64,000 nt of DNA, taken from assembly GCA_003435055.1 (NCBI GenBank), contig QUMM01000002.1:124001-188000 (forward strand), in the 5' to 3' direction. This stretch comes from Lachnospiraceae bacterium OF09-6. Lineage in GTDB: Bacteria; Bacillota; Clostridia; Lachnospirales; Lachnospiraceae. The notes under the pieces were generated by a model. The model was not told the DNA's origin. It ran no database searches and saw only the letters and a list, made by a program, of their open reading frames with translations. Shown piece after piece: positions 1-8,858 of the stretch. Both the position numbers and the translations under genes were made by a program. Numbering within the stretch: position 1 is the first letter of the stretch; each line of letters begins with the position of its first letter.

Positions 1-901
1 GGCTGATCTTTGGAGAAGCGGATTTTCTCCCGGGCCTGGTGGCAGATAAATATGAAAATGTACTGGTGGTGCAATGTCTGGCCCTTGGTATGGAGCGAAT
101 GAAGAAAACAATAGTTGGTCTGCTGAAGGAAGTGCTGGAAGAAGATGGAATTGAAATTATCGGAGTGTATGAGAGAAGCGATGCCAAAGAACGGAAAAAG
201 AAGGCATGCCGATAGTGAAAGACTTCATTGGACCAGAGTTTGACACCAATGTGGAGATTGTGGAAAATGGAGTGAAGTATCTGGTAGATGTGAAAGACGG
301 ACAGAAGACAGGGTTCTTCCTGGATCAGAAATACAATCGTCTGGCGATTCAGCGGATCTGTAAAGACAAACGTGTGCTGGACTGCTTTACCCATATGGGA
401 ACTTTCGCTTTAAATGCAGGGATTGCCGGAGCAAAAGAAGTGACCGGACTGGATATTTCAGAATACGCAGTGCAGCAGGCGACCGAGAATGCAATCCGCA
501 ACGGACTGCAGGATGTCGTAAAGTTCCGGGCAGCGGATGTCTTTGATGAATTGCCAAAGCTGGAAGCGGCAGGGGAACAATATGATGTGGTCATCCTGGA
601 CCCACCGGCTTTTACCAAAGCAAAAAATACCATTAAAAACGCCATGAAAGGATACCGGGAGATCAATATCCGCGGTATGAAGCTGGTGAAAGATGGCGGT
701 TATCTTGCCACCTGTTCCTGTTCTCATTATATGGATTATGAGAATTTTACCAGGGTCATTCATCAGGCAGCGGCCAGTGCCCATAAGCGCCTGCGTCAGG
801 TGGAGTTCCGTACGCAGGCGGCAGACCATCCGATCCTGTGGTCCGCAGAAGAATCTTATTACCTTAAGTTCTACATTTTTCAAGTAGTAGATGAGAAGTA
901 A
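1..901 (+). CDS. rlmI: Class I SAM-dependent rRNA (cytosine-C5) methyltransferase, RlmI-like; 5' partial and frameshifted
   Basis: Uses S-adenosylmethionine to methylate cytosine of 23S rRNA. The gene runs in from outside the window. Bases 3-212 encode a central segment (LIFGEADFLPGL, then GVYERSDAKER) and bases 206-901 the catalytic half, with the Rossmann SAM site (DCFTHMGTFALNAG), the DPPAF motif and the TCSCSHY catalytic-cysteine motif. The frame changes by one base near 200: one extra G after the A-run at 195-200 joins the halves as ERKKEGMP, as expected for the family. A sequencing deletion is the simplest explanation. The call rests on family motifs; substrate specificity within the RlmI/RlmK group is not proven. 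Confidence 0.85.
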
Positions 902-915
902 AAAACAGGCAATTA

Positions 916-1557
916 TTAAATTCCTTTCCTGTAAAGGAAAAAAGAATATCCATAGGGTATTGCAAGCAATGCAATAATGATTGTGAACAGAATGATATCA
1001 GAATCAACAAATGCATTGACGATCATGGCAATCCCGGCAATAACGAATGTCCAGGCGCTGATACGGTGAGTGCGGTTCCAGTTCTCTTCGCTGTACAGTG
1101 TCCATGGAATTCGTATTCCAGCAGTGTAATTCTGCTTTACTTTTGTCAGATAGTTTCCAATTATAAGGAACATGACTCCGATAATCAGATAGACGATCAT
1201 CGAGATGTTTACATGGATCCCAAGGGCGATAGCGTAGCTGGAACATACGACAGCTGGCGAAAGGACAGCCATGAACCAGATCAGTGCCCGAATCAGTTTG
1301 GAACTGATATTTTGGCGCTTTGGATCTGCGCTGGTGATCAGAATACAGAACCACATAAGTACAAGCAGGAAGGCAGGAAGACCAAAGACAGCAGTAGATT
1401 TATTAGACCAGCCATCCGGTACATTGCCAGTGGAAAAATGGGTAGGGATCTGTGCCGGAAGTTTGTTCCAAAGAAGCAGTCCTATCAGTATCGGGCTTAG
1501 AGAAAGCAGGCTGCCAAACAGCAGCGACTATTTATATTTTTTTATCATATTCAACAT
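916..1557 (-). pseudogene. sdpI: SdpI family integral membrane immunity/signalling protein with premature amber stop
   Basis: SdpI of Bacillus protects against the SdpC toxin and sequesters the SdpR repressor at the membrane. Reading from ATG 1557-1555, the ninth codon is followed by an in-frame TAG at 1530-1528; after it the frame stays open to 916 and encodes several hydrophobic helices plus the family motif GIRIPWTLYSEENWNRTHR. The full frame would be 213 residues, close to the usual size. The start has AAAGGAG placed inside the end of the upstream repressor gene. The downstream ATG at 1356 would lose the first two helices. Either a true nonsense allele or one miscalled base (TGG to TAG would suffice). 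No sdpABC toxin genes are nearby. Confidence 0.8.
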
Positions 1558-1561
1558 AAGA

Positions 1562-1825
1562 TCATTCTCCTTTCAGGTCTTTCAGCCATAGAAGAAGCTC
1601 TTCTACAACCGAAGTATTCAATTCATAATAGACATAATTTTTCACTTTGGTTTCCCATATCAGATCTGCTTTTTTCAGAATCTTCAGATGGTAGGAGACA
1701 GTGGCACCCGTCATGTTAAAATGACTGTCGATTTCTCCGGCAGACATTTTACCGGATTTCAGAAGCTGTAAAATCTCCCGACGTACCGGATCAGACAGAG
1801 CCTTAAAGGTATCCGCAAAAGCCAT
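1562..1825 (-). CDS. sdpR: ArsR-family winged-helix autorepressor, SdpR-like
   Basis: An 87-residue single-domain winged-helix protein. The opening FKALSDPVRREILQLLKSGK and the recognition segment TGATVSYHLKILKKADLI match ArsR proteins of the SdpR subgroup. It lacks the metal-binding cysteines (ELCVCDL) of ArsR/SmtB sensors, so direct metal sensing is unlikely. Its stop at 1562-1564 is only 5 bases before the sdpI start, giving a two-gene operon. Two palindromes flank its promoter (1857-1932), consistent with autorepression relieved by membrane SdpI, as known in Bacillus. The role is inferred from family and context. Confidence 0.85.
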   Translation of the reverse strand: MAFADTFKALSDPVRREILQLLKSGKMSAGEIDSHFNMTGATVSYHLKILKKADLIWETKVKNYVYYELNTSVVEELLLWLKDLKGE

Positions 1826-1856
1826 AGCATCACCTCTTTCAAATGGTTTAAAAACT

Positions 1857-1932
1857 ATTTAGAAATATTTCTAAATACAGTATATACATGGAGTGATAAA
1901 AAGTCAACAAATATTTAGAATAATATCTAAAT
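1857..1932 (-). promoter_or_regulatory. sdpR-sdpI promoter with two palindromic operators
   Basis: On the minus strand TTGACT (1907-1902), a 17-base spacer and TATACT (1884-1879) form a good sigma-A promoter. A perfect 20-base palindrome ATTTAGAAATATTTCTAAAT lies at 1857-1876, just after the -10 box at the likely start point. A close copy (ATTTAGA, six bases, TCTAAAT) lies at 1913-1932 just upstream of the -35 box. The layout suits repression by the SdpR-like protein. Confidence 0.8.
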
Positions 1933-2010
1933 ACTGATTTTGGAAAATGAGGATGCCCTGTCAACATCCTCATTCCTAAATTTATCCTTGCAAATGAGCA
2001 AGGAGTGATT

Positions 2011-2127
2011 TATAATCAGATTAGAAACAATCAAAGGATAGTGGTGATCTGATGATTGTCGCTGAAAACTAGTAGTGTTTATCAAGATCAGGCTATTTCC
2101 TATTGGCGTAGGAGATAGCCATTTTTC
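2011..2127 (+). ncRNA. Candidate antisense antitoxin RNA of a type I toxin-antitoxin locus
   Basis: TTGCAA (1988-1993), a 17-base spacer and a perfect TATAAT (2011-2016) predict a transcript from about 2023. It ends at a hairpin (GGCTATTTCCTA / TAGGAGATAGCC, about 2092-2121) followed by TTTTTCT, giving an RNA of about 105 bases with no good reading frame. It converges on the small toxin gene read from the other strand, whose stop codon begins immediately after the terminator, so the two RNAs would overlap at their 3' ends as in txpA/ratA and fst RNAI/RNAII loci. The function is inference. Confidence 0.55.
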
Positions 2128-2208
2128 TTACTTTTTAAAGTGATTATCAAGGTATGTAAGAATCGTAAAAATTACAAGAACTAGTGTTAATATATCTGTT
2201 GTCGTCAT
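2128..2208 (-). CDS. Small membrane peptide, holin-like type I toxin candidate
   Basis: A 26-residue frame starting MTTTDILTLVLVIF and ending in NHFKK. One hydrophobic helix (about residues 5-20) is followed by a charged tail, the form of the short 'putative holin-like toxin' and Fst/TxpA peptides of Firmicutes. A near-perfect ribosome site (AAAGGAGG) precedes the ATG by 7-8 bases, and a TATAAT box lies at 2286-2281 on this strand. The convergent RNA at 2011-2127 would act as antitoxin. The identification rests on size, helix and locus layout, not on a clear signature. Confidence 0.6.
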   Translation of the reverse strand: MTTTDILTLVLVIFTILTYLDNHFKK

Positions 2209-2280
2209 AACACATACCTCCTTTCCGTTTCCAGAAAGCAACCACCAGACTATCCCTACAGTGTTTTTATCTGATTGAAA

Positions 2281-2288
2281 ATTATAAT
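2281..2288. promoter_or_regulatory. Self-complementary -10 box serving both strands
   Basis: ATTATAAT reads the same on both strands, so it supplies a TATAAT box to the small toxin gene (minus strand, 2286-2281) and to cobW (plus strand, 2283-2288). The -35 matches on either side are weak. A shared divergent promoter core is plausible. Confidence 0.5.
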
Positions 2289-2340
2289 ACCACATGTTAA
2301 AAAAGTAAGCAACAAAATAAATGTAAAAGGATATGTAATC

Positions 2341-3291
2341 ATGAAAGTAGATTTGATTACCGGTTTCCTTGGAGCCGGAAAAACAACCTTTATACGTCGT
2401 TACATAAAGTACCTCCATCGTCACGGTCAGAAGGTGCGGATCATTGAAAATGAATTTGGCGCTATCAGTGTGGACAGCCAGATATTACAGGAGGACAACT
2501 GCGAGATCCAGGACCTTACCGGGATGTGTATGTGCTGTGTGGGAAAAGAAGCGTTCAAACGTATGCTGATAGATGCGGCCATGGATGGCTGTAATCGTGT
2601 AATTGTGGAGCCTTCCGGTATTTATGATGCAGACGAATTCTTTGATGCGATGGAGTCTGAGCCGGTAAAGTCCAGATGTGAAATCGGTGCTATTATCGCC
2701 ATTGTGGACGCAAAGTGGGAAATAGGGATATCCGGAGAAGCGGATTATCTCATGTTGTCCCAGCTTCTGGCTGCAGGCAAGGTGCTGATGAGCAAGGCAC
2801 AGTTATTCTCAGAAGAGGAAAAGGCACATACCATTGAGAAAATGAATCGGTTGATGGAGGCCTCTGGCTGTGAGCGGCGGTTTGGGGAAGATGTGATACA
2901 GACCGACTGGGAATGCCTGACTGACCGGGATTTCCTGAGATTGTCTATGGGTGGATGGAAGAAAACAGGTCACAAAAAAGAATATCTGAATCATGGACAG
3001 ATTTTCACAGCCTGTGAGATTGGTGGTTACTGTGAGAACATAGATGATTTGCAAAAAAGAATTCAGTCTATGTTCAGAGAAGAGCGGTATGGTACCGTAT
3101 TCCGGGTAAAAGGATATGTGCGGGATCTGGAGAAAAACTGGTACGAAGTAAATTGTTCACCGGATATCTGTAACCTGGCACCATGTCAGAGAAAACGAGG
3201 ACTTTTGGTGGTGATCGGACAGGGACTAAAAGAGAAAGAGTTGAGAAAAGCATTTCTTTCCAAAGAAGAAATGAAGCAGAGAACAGAATAA
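2341..3291 (+). CDS. CobW/COG0523 family G3E GTPase, putative metal chaperone
   Basis: A 316-residue G3E-class P-loop GTPase of the type that inserts or traffics metals (Zn, Co, Ni) using GTP. Walker A is GFLGAGKTTF near residues 8-17. The metal-binding CxCC motif appears as GMCMCCVGK, followed by the Walker B-type VEPSG. A C-terminal CobW_C-type domain (YGTVFRVKGYV) follows. The ATG at 2341 is preferred to an upstream one because it follows the ribosome site AAAAGGA and gives the standard MKVDLITGFLGAGKTT start. It lies directly upstream of two nickel/peptide-type importers, suggesting a metal-handling cluster; the metal is not identifiable from sequence. Confidence 0.85.
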   Translation: MKVDLITGFLGAGKTTFIRRYIKYLHRHGQKVRIIENEFGAISVDSQILQEDNCEIQDLTGMCMCCVGKEAFKRMLIDAAMDGCNRVIVEPSGIYDADEFFDAMESEPVKSRCEIGAIIAIVDAKWEIGISGEADYLMLSQLLAAGKVLMSKAQLFSEEEKAHTIEKMNRLMEASGCERRFGEDVIQTDWECLTDRDFLRLSMGGWKKTGHKKEYLNHGQIFTACEIGGYCENIDDLQKRIQSMFREERYGTVFRVKGYVRDLEKNWYEVNCSPDICNLAPCQRKRGLLVVIGQGLKEKELRKAFLSKEEMKQRTE

Positions 3292-3307
3292 AAAGAATGA
3301 TTTTTTC

Positions 3308-3396
3308 GTATTCTAATATGGAATACCATCGGCAAGAATAGGAATGGTCACGCATCCCCCGGCGGGCTTATAAAAGGTCATAACGTCTGCTAAGAT
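3308..3396 (+). promoter_or_regulatory. Promoter and conserved upstream motif of the first nickel/peptide importer
   Basis: An extended -10 (TGCTAAGAT, 3388-3396) lies 34 bases after the start of an ATCCCCC-GGCGGG block (3354-3366), which is preceded by GGAATG (3341-3346). A GTATTC/GAATAC inverted repeat spans 3308-3326. The same GGAATG, ATCCCCC, G-block and TGCTAA elements recur with almost identical spacing before the second importer (9851-9919). Confidence 0.6.
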
Positions 3397-3436
3397 AGAA
3401 GACAGGTATCAATAAGAAAAAGCGAGGAAATCGAAC

Positions 3437-4978
3437 ATGAAAAAGAGAATGCTTACCATTGCCGGAATGCTTCTGGCTTTGACACTGGTCAGTGCAGGTA
3501 TGACATTAAACGTATCCGCTGATGGAGAAACACTGGTTTACGGCAGTGGGGATTACACACGAATCAATCCGGCCATGGATGAACATGGAGAGATCAATAT
3601 TCTGCTCTTTAATGGCCTGACAGCCCATGACGGTGACAATCAGGTAGTGCCATCCCTGGCAGAAAGCTGGGAATTTGACGAAGAGACAAATACTTATACA
3701 TTTCATATGGTAAAAGACGCAAAGTGGCAGGATGGAGAACCTGTGACAGCAGAAGACGTGAAATTTACGATCGAAGCAATTATGGATCCGGAAAACGGTT
3801 CTGAAAATGCACCAAACTATGAAGATGTACAGGAAATCAACGTCATAGATGACCACACAATTGCATTTCAGCTGGATGCTCCCAACGTAGCATTTCTGGA
3901 TTATATGACCATGGCGGTACTGCCAAAGCATCTATTGGAAGGGGAAGATATGCAGACTTCTGACTTTTTCCGCAACCCAGTGGGAACCGGACCATATAAG
4001 ATCGCATCCTGGGATGAGGGACAGGCGATTACTCTGACAAAGAATGAAGAGTACTTCAAAGGTGAGCCGAATATTGACACCATTGTTTTTAAGATTGTGA
4101 CAGATGATAATGCAAAAGCACTGCAGTTAAAGTCAGGAGAACTGGATATGGCGCTGCTCACACCGAAGGATGCAGCCACATTCGTGGATGACGATGCCTA
4201 CACCTGTTATGATATGAAGACTTCAGATTATCGTGGTATTATGTTTAACTTTGCCAATGAATACTGGCAGAAAAATAAAGATCTGATTCCTGCAGTCTGC
4301 TACGGAATCGACCGGGAAGCAATCATTCAGGCTGTTTTACTGGGACAGGGCATGCCTGCCTATGGACCGCTTCAGAGAAATATCTATAACAATGAGGATG
4401 TGGAACATTACGATTACAATCCGGAAAAAGCAAAAGAAGTTATGGAAAGCAATGGCTGGAAAATGGCTGATGACGGATTCTACTACCGGGATGGAGAAAA
4501 AGCCGGATTTGTGATCAGTGTCGGTGCCGGCGATCAGGTACGTGTGGACATTGCCCAGATCGCAGCCCAGGAATTAAAAGAGATTGGCATGGATGTGACG
4601 GTGGATATCCCCGCACAGGTAGACTGGGGCGGACAGATGAGCTATCTGATTGGATGGGGAAGCCCATTTGATGCAGATGATCACACCTACAAAGTATTTG
4701 GTACAGATAAGGGAGCAAACTACTCCAGCTATTCCAATGAAAAGGTAGATGAATATCTGATAGAAGCCAGAGAGTCCAGCGATCCAGAAGTCAGAGCAGA
4801 AGCTTATGACAAGTTCCAGGAAGAACTGGCAAATGATCCGGCTTATGCATTTATCTGCTATATTGATGCCAACTATGTAGCAGACAGTGACATTCACGGA
4901 ATTGATCCGGATACCATTATGGGTCATCACGGAGTGGGTATTTTCTGGAATGTTGCAGACTGGACAATGGAAGAATAA
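3437..4978 (+). CDS. ABC importer substrate-binding protein, family 5 (nickel/oligopeptide type)
   Basis: A 513-residue extracellular solute-binding protein (SBP_bac_5) expected to deliver a peptide, nickel chelate or related ligand to the permeases encoded downstream. The signal peptide (residues 1 to about 29) ends VSADG and has no lipobox cysteine, so lipid anchoring as usual for Gram-positive binding proteins is not predicted. Typical features are LVYGSGDYTRINPA, PSLAESWEFDEETNTYTF and NPVGTGPYKI. It heads an A-D-E-B-C operon. The ligand cannot be decided: the nearby cobW favours metal, but dipeptide binding remains possible. Confidence 0.85.
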   Translation: MKKRMLTIAGMLLALTLVSAGMTLNVSADGETLVYGSGDYTRINPAMDEHGEINILLFNGLTAHDGDNQVVPSLAESWEFDEETNTYTFHMVKDAKWQDGEPVTAEDVKFTIEAIMDPENGSENAPNYEDVQEINVIDDHTIAFQLDAPNVAFLDYMTMAVLPKHLLEGEDMQTSDFFRNPVGTGPYKIASWDEGQAITLTKNEEYFKGEPNIDTIVFKIVTDDNAKALQLKSGELDMALLTPKDAATFVDDDAYTCYDMKTSDYRGIMFNFANEYWQKNKDLIPAVCYGIDREAIIQAVLLGQGMPAYGPLQRNIYNNEDVEHYDYNPEKAKEVMESNGWKMADDGFYYRDGEKAGFVISVGAGDQVRVDIAQIAAQELKEIGMDVTVDIPAQVDWGGQMSYLIGWGSPFDADDHTYKVFGTDKGANYSSYSNEKVDEYLIEARESSDPEVRAEAYDKFQEELANDPAYAFICYIDANYVADSDIHGIDPDTIMGHHGVGIFWNVADWTMEE

Positions 4979-4995
4979 TAACCAGAAAGTGTGAA

Positions 4996-5019
4996 GGGGC
5001 ACAGATTGTGCCCCTTTTT
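4996..5019 (+). terminator. Terminator/attenuator between binding protein and importer ATPase genes
   Basis: GGGGCACA (4996-5003) pairs with TGTGCCCC (5007-5014) and is followed by five T. Since the next gene starts only 25 bases later with no obvious new promoter, it probably reduces rather than abolishes read-through, favouring expression of the binding protein. Confidence 0.8.
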
Positions 5020-5043
5020 CGCACGATCAGAAAAAGGACAGAA

Positions 5044-6053
5044 ATGGAACAATTATTAGAAGTAAAAAATCTTTCCGTCAGTATTGACAGCCCTACCGGA
5101 GAAGTGCAGGCAGTAAGAGATGTGTCTTTTTCTTTGCAAAAAGGAGAAGTGCTGGCGATTGTGGGAGAATCAGGATGTGGAAAAAGCATGCTGTGTAAAA
5201 GCATCATGAAGCTGCTTCCACCAAGTGCCAGAATCAAAAACGGAAGCATAAGTGTCTGCGGACAGGACATCACATGCAGCCGGGAAAAAGAAATGCAGAA
5301 TCTAAGAGGAAAGGTCTTTTCCATGATCTTTCAGGATCCGCTGACGGCATTAAATCCGACCATAAAAATCGGAAAACAGATCGCAGAAGCCGTACTGGTG
5401 CATCATAAAACATACGCCAGAGACGAAGTGTATCAGAAAGTACTGGAGCTTATGGAACTGGTGGGAATCTCTCATCCAAAAGAACGATATCATCAGTATC
5501 CATGGCAGTTTTCCGGCGGAATGCGTCAAAGATGTGTCATGGCAATTGCGCTGGCGGCAGATCCGGATATCCTGTTTGCCGATGAGCCGACAACAGCACT
5601 GGATGTGACGATACAGGCACAGATTCTGGATCTTCTGCGGGAAATACAAAGAAAGCTGGAAACAGCGACCATATTGGTATCCCATGATCTGGCGTAGTAG
5701 CCAGGGTAGCAGACCGGGTTGCTGTGATGTATGCGGGAAAAATCGTAGAGATCGGAACAGCGGAAGAAGTATATTATGATCCAAGGCATCCATATACCTG
5801 GGGACTGATGAAGTCTTTGCCGGCTTTTGCAAAAGGAAAAGAAAGTCTGTATACGATTCCGGGAATGCCTCCGACATTGATCAATCCACCGAAAGGTGAT
5901 GCATATGCCTGCCGGAATGAATATGCCTTAAATATTGATTATGAGGAAATGCCGCCTATGTTCCAGATCACAGATACCCATTATGCGGCTACCTGGCTGT
6001 TAGATCCGAGGGCACCTCAGATAGAAACTCCAATAGGGGGACGAAAGCTTTGA
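5044..6053 (+). CDS. nikD: Nickel/peptide ABC importer ATP-binding protein (NikD/DppD-like), frameshifted
   Basis: Energises the importer. Walker A GESGCGKS is at residues 41-48, with Q-loop FQDPLTALNP, signature FSGGMRQR, Walker B ILFADEPTTALD and H-loop SHDLA. The frame ends at TAG 5695-5697 and continues one frame over from about 5700 (ARVADRVAVMYAGKIVEIG) to 6053, including the C-terminal oligopeptide-type extension. Adding one G at 5694 gives the expected HDLAVVARVADRV, so a missing base is likely. ATG 5044 follows AAGGA and yields MEQLLEVKNL. The stop overlaps the TTG start of the next ATPase gene (TTGA). Confidence 0.85.
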
Positions 6054-6967
6054 AAAATGAAGTACTTATAGATGTCAGACATCTCACCCATATGTTTCAG
6101 CTGACGAAAAAGATTAAAGTACGTGCAGTGGATGATGTCTCTTTTCAGATTTATAAAGGAGAAATTTTCGGGCTGGTAGGAGAATCCGGTTCCGGAAAAT
6201 CTACGGTAGCCAGATGTCTTATGGATATTTACCAGCCGACAAAAGGAGAAATCTGGTATAAAGATGTAAATGTCTGTGATAAGAAAGAAGCACGAAAAAA
6301 CAAGAAAATGCTGCAGACCAGACGCCAGATGATTTTTCAGGATTCTGCATCCAGCCTGAATCAGAAAATGAAAGTGGCAGATATCATAACAGAGCCTCTG
6401 AATATTCAGCATATCACTCCGAGAAGAGGAAGTCTGCGGAAAGAAGCGGCATTTCAGATGGAATACGTAGGACTGGATGAAAGCTTTCTGGATCGTTATC
6501 CTTCAGAATTGTCAGGAGGACAGCGTCAGCGTGTAGCGATTGCCAGATCCTTAAGCATGGAGCCGGAATTTCTGGTGGCAGATGAACCGATTGCTTCTCT
6601 GGACGTATCGATACAGGCACAGATTGTGAACCTGTTTCGCCATTTGCAGGAAGAACACGGATTTACCTTTCTGTTTATCGCCCATGATCTGGCTATGGTA
6701 GAATATCTCTGCGACAGGGTGGGAGTAATGTATCAGGGAAGACTGGTAGAACTGGCAGATGCAGAAGAATTATTTGCCAATCCGGTACATCCTTATACAC
6801 AGACGTTATTATCGGCAATACCTGTTCCGGATCCGATCAGGGAAAGAAAACGGGTGCTGCGGACATTCGGTGGAGAGGGCCTGGAAAACAGTGAATGGAC
6901 AGAAATCACGCCGAGACATTTTGCATTGCTCTCACATACCGGATCCGGGAAAGGAGTGCAGTCATGA
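6050..6967 (+). CDS. nikE: Nickel/peptide ABC importer ATP-binding protein (NikE/DppF-like)
   Basis: A 305-residue partner ATPase. It shows Walker A GESGSGKST, Q-loop FQDSASSLNQ, signature LSGGQRQR, Walker B FLVADEPIASLD and H-loop AHDLAMV, then the oligopeptide C-terminal domain (NPVHPYTQTLLSAIPVPDP). The start is TTG overlapping the previous stop, after an AGGGGG ribosome site; no in-frame ATG lies nearby. Its TGA overlaps the ATG of the permease gene at 6964 (ATGA), showing translational coupling. Confidence 0.87.
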   Translation: MKNEVLIDVRHLTHMFQLTKKIKVRAVDDVSFQIYKGEIFGLVGESGSGKSTVARCLMDIYQPTKGEIWYKDVNVCDKKEARKNKKMLQTRRQMIFQDSASSLNQKMKVADIITEPLNIQHITPRRGSLRKEAAFQMEYVGLDESFLDRYPSELSGGQRQRVAIARSLSMEPEFLVADEPIASLDVSIQAQIVNLFRHLQEEHGFTFLFIAHDLAMVEYLCDRVGVMYQGRLVELADAEELFANPVHPYTQTLLSAIPVPDPIRERKRVLRTFGGEGLENSEWTEITPRHFALLSHTGSGKGVQS

Positions 6968-7967
6968 AACAGAAAAAAATGGCGTATTACGAAAAAAAGT
7001 TCTGATTTTCTTTTTTTCCGTACTGATATTGTCCATCACTGTATTTTATGTAGCCCGTCTGGCACCGGGAGATCCGCTGGTTTCTTATTATGGGGAACGG
7101 TCAGAAAAAATGAGTCCGGAAGAACGGGAATGGGCTATGGAAAAGCTGGGGCTGAATGAGCCGATATCGGTGCAATATGTAAAATGGGTAAAAAATGCCC
7201 TGCACGGAGATTTTGGAATTTCTTTTAAATATAAGCAGGATGTAACAGAAGTCATTGGGGGAAGGATCGGAAATACCCTGCTGTTGGGAGGAATTGGATT
7301 TTTGTGCATATTTGCAGGTTCTTTGTTGCTGGGAATTGTGTGTGCCTGGCAGGAAGATAAGATGGCAGACAGGATTCTCTGCAAGCTGGGGACCATATCC
7401 AGCTGTATTCCGGAATTCTGGATTGCGCTGGTACTGATTCTGATTTTTTCTGTAAATCTGAAATTGTTGCCGAGCAGTGGTGCTTACAGTACCGGGAATG
7501 CAGGAAACATCGGAGACCGGGCACTGCATCTGGTGATGCCGCTGACGATCGTGATCCTGGAACATCTCTGGTACTATGCCTATATGATTCGAAACAAGAT
7601 TCTGGAAGAAGTGAGGGCAGATTATGTGCTGCTGGCAAAGGCAAAGGGTCTGAACAAGAAAAAAATCATGTTTCATCACTGTATAAGAAACGTGATGCCG
7701 GCATACCTCAGCATCATGGCAATCGCGGTACCTCATGTACTTGGAGGAACTTATGTGGTAGAAAGTGTGTTTTCCTATCCGGGAATAGGTGCACTGTCTT
7801 ATGAAAGTGCCAGATACCATGATTATAATCTGTTGATGCTCCTTTGTATGATGTCAGGAATTCTGGTTATTTTCTGTAATATTGTCAGCCAGACCATCAA
7901 TGAACAGATCGATCCGCGCATGAGAGCAGAAGAAATCACAGAGCAGTCGGAGGTGGTGGAACAATGA
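6964..7967 (+). CDS. nikB: Nickel/peptide ABC importer permease (NikB/DppB-like), frameshifted near start
   Basis: A transmembrane subunit of about 334 residues. The ATG at 6964 has AAAGGAG nine bases upstream and the ATGA overlap expected for the operon, but its frame stops after 13 codons at TGA 7003-7005; the permease proper (KVLIFFFSVLILSITVFYVARLAPGDPL) is one frame over. Inserting one G at about 6991 restores MKQKKMAYYGKKVLIF. The binding-protein-dependent transport loop is visible (RADYVLLAKAKGLNKKK, then NVMPAYLSI). It ends by overlapping nikC. The longer frame opening at 6759 inside nikE is an artefact of the lost base. Confidence 0.85.
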
Positions 7968-8850
7968 CAGAGAGAGCGTTTGAACTGACCGGTATTCATA
8001 ATATACAGGAGACAGTTCCGGAGAAAAAGAAAAAATGGTATCAGGGAAAACCAGTGGTTTCTGTGGCAATACTGCTCCTTATTGTATTTGGGTGTGTATG
8101 TGCAGAATGGATTATGACGAAAGATCCTACCTATATGGATCTGCTGAACTATAACAAAGCACCGGATAGAGAGTTTTTATTTGGGACAGATACGATGGGA
8201 AGAGACATTTTTTCCATGATCTGGTATGGAGGCCGGATTTCACTGATCATAGGTGGACTTTCTACAGTGATTTCCACTTTGATAGCGGTGATTGTCGGTG
8301 CATTCAGTGGAATGGCACCGGCCTGGCTTGATGAAGCGATCATGCGTTTTACAGAAATTTTCTTAAGTGTGCCATCGCTGCTGTTGATTATTTTACTGCA
8401 GGCGATAATGGGAAAGGCGACTGTGTTCAGTCTCTCCTTTGTGATTGGAGTGACCAGCTGGACCAGTATTGCCAAAGTGGTACGTACGGAGGTGCGTCAG
8501 ATTCGCAACAGCGAGTTCGTGATTGCATCCAGATGTATGGGAGGCGGTTTTTCCATATACTATGGAAGCATCTGGCACCAAACTTCTTCTCAGCTATTAT
8601 GTTTATGGTCATCATGAATGTAAGAACGGCCATGATGTCAGAGGCCACCTTAAGCTTTATGGGAATCGGGCTTCCGGTAGAGATTATTACCTGGGGAAGT
8701 ATGCTGTCACTGGCAGAAAAGGCTCTGATGACAGGTTCCTGGTGGATCATACTGATTCCGGGATTATTTTTGGTGGTGACGGTACTTTGTCTGACAAATA
8801 TAGGAAATGCCTGCAGACAGCAGGCAAATCGCAAGGAAAGTAATCTGTAA
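7964..8850 (+). CDS. nikC: Nickel/peptide ABC importer permease (NikC/DppC-like), frameshifted
   Basis: The second membrane subunit, about 295 residues when repaired. The N-terminal helix and periplasmic-side motif FLFGTDTMGRDIFSMIWYGGRISL are typical of OppC_N/DppC. The frame shifts near 8540 inside the cytoplasmic coupling loop: the first frame reads ASRCMGGGFSIYYG and the second RRFFHILWKHLAPNFFSAIMF; one extra G in the G-run at 8539-8547 joins them. The end (LCLTNIGNACRQQ) is the usual C-terminus. It is convergent with mscS, with 8 bases between the stops and no clear terminator. Confidence 0.85.
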
Positions 8851-8858
8851 AAAGCAGA

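Noticed and set aside
2128-2424. 98-residue minus-strand frame across the cobW start
   Set aside because: Only its last 26 codons follow a ribosome site; the rest is antisense to cobW and the promoter region.
6759-6963. In-frame N-terminal extension of the first NikB permease
   Set aside because: It lies inside nikE and exists only because a base is missing near 6991; ATG 6964 has the ribosome site and ATGA overlap.
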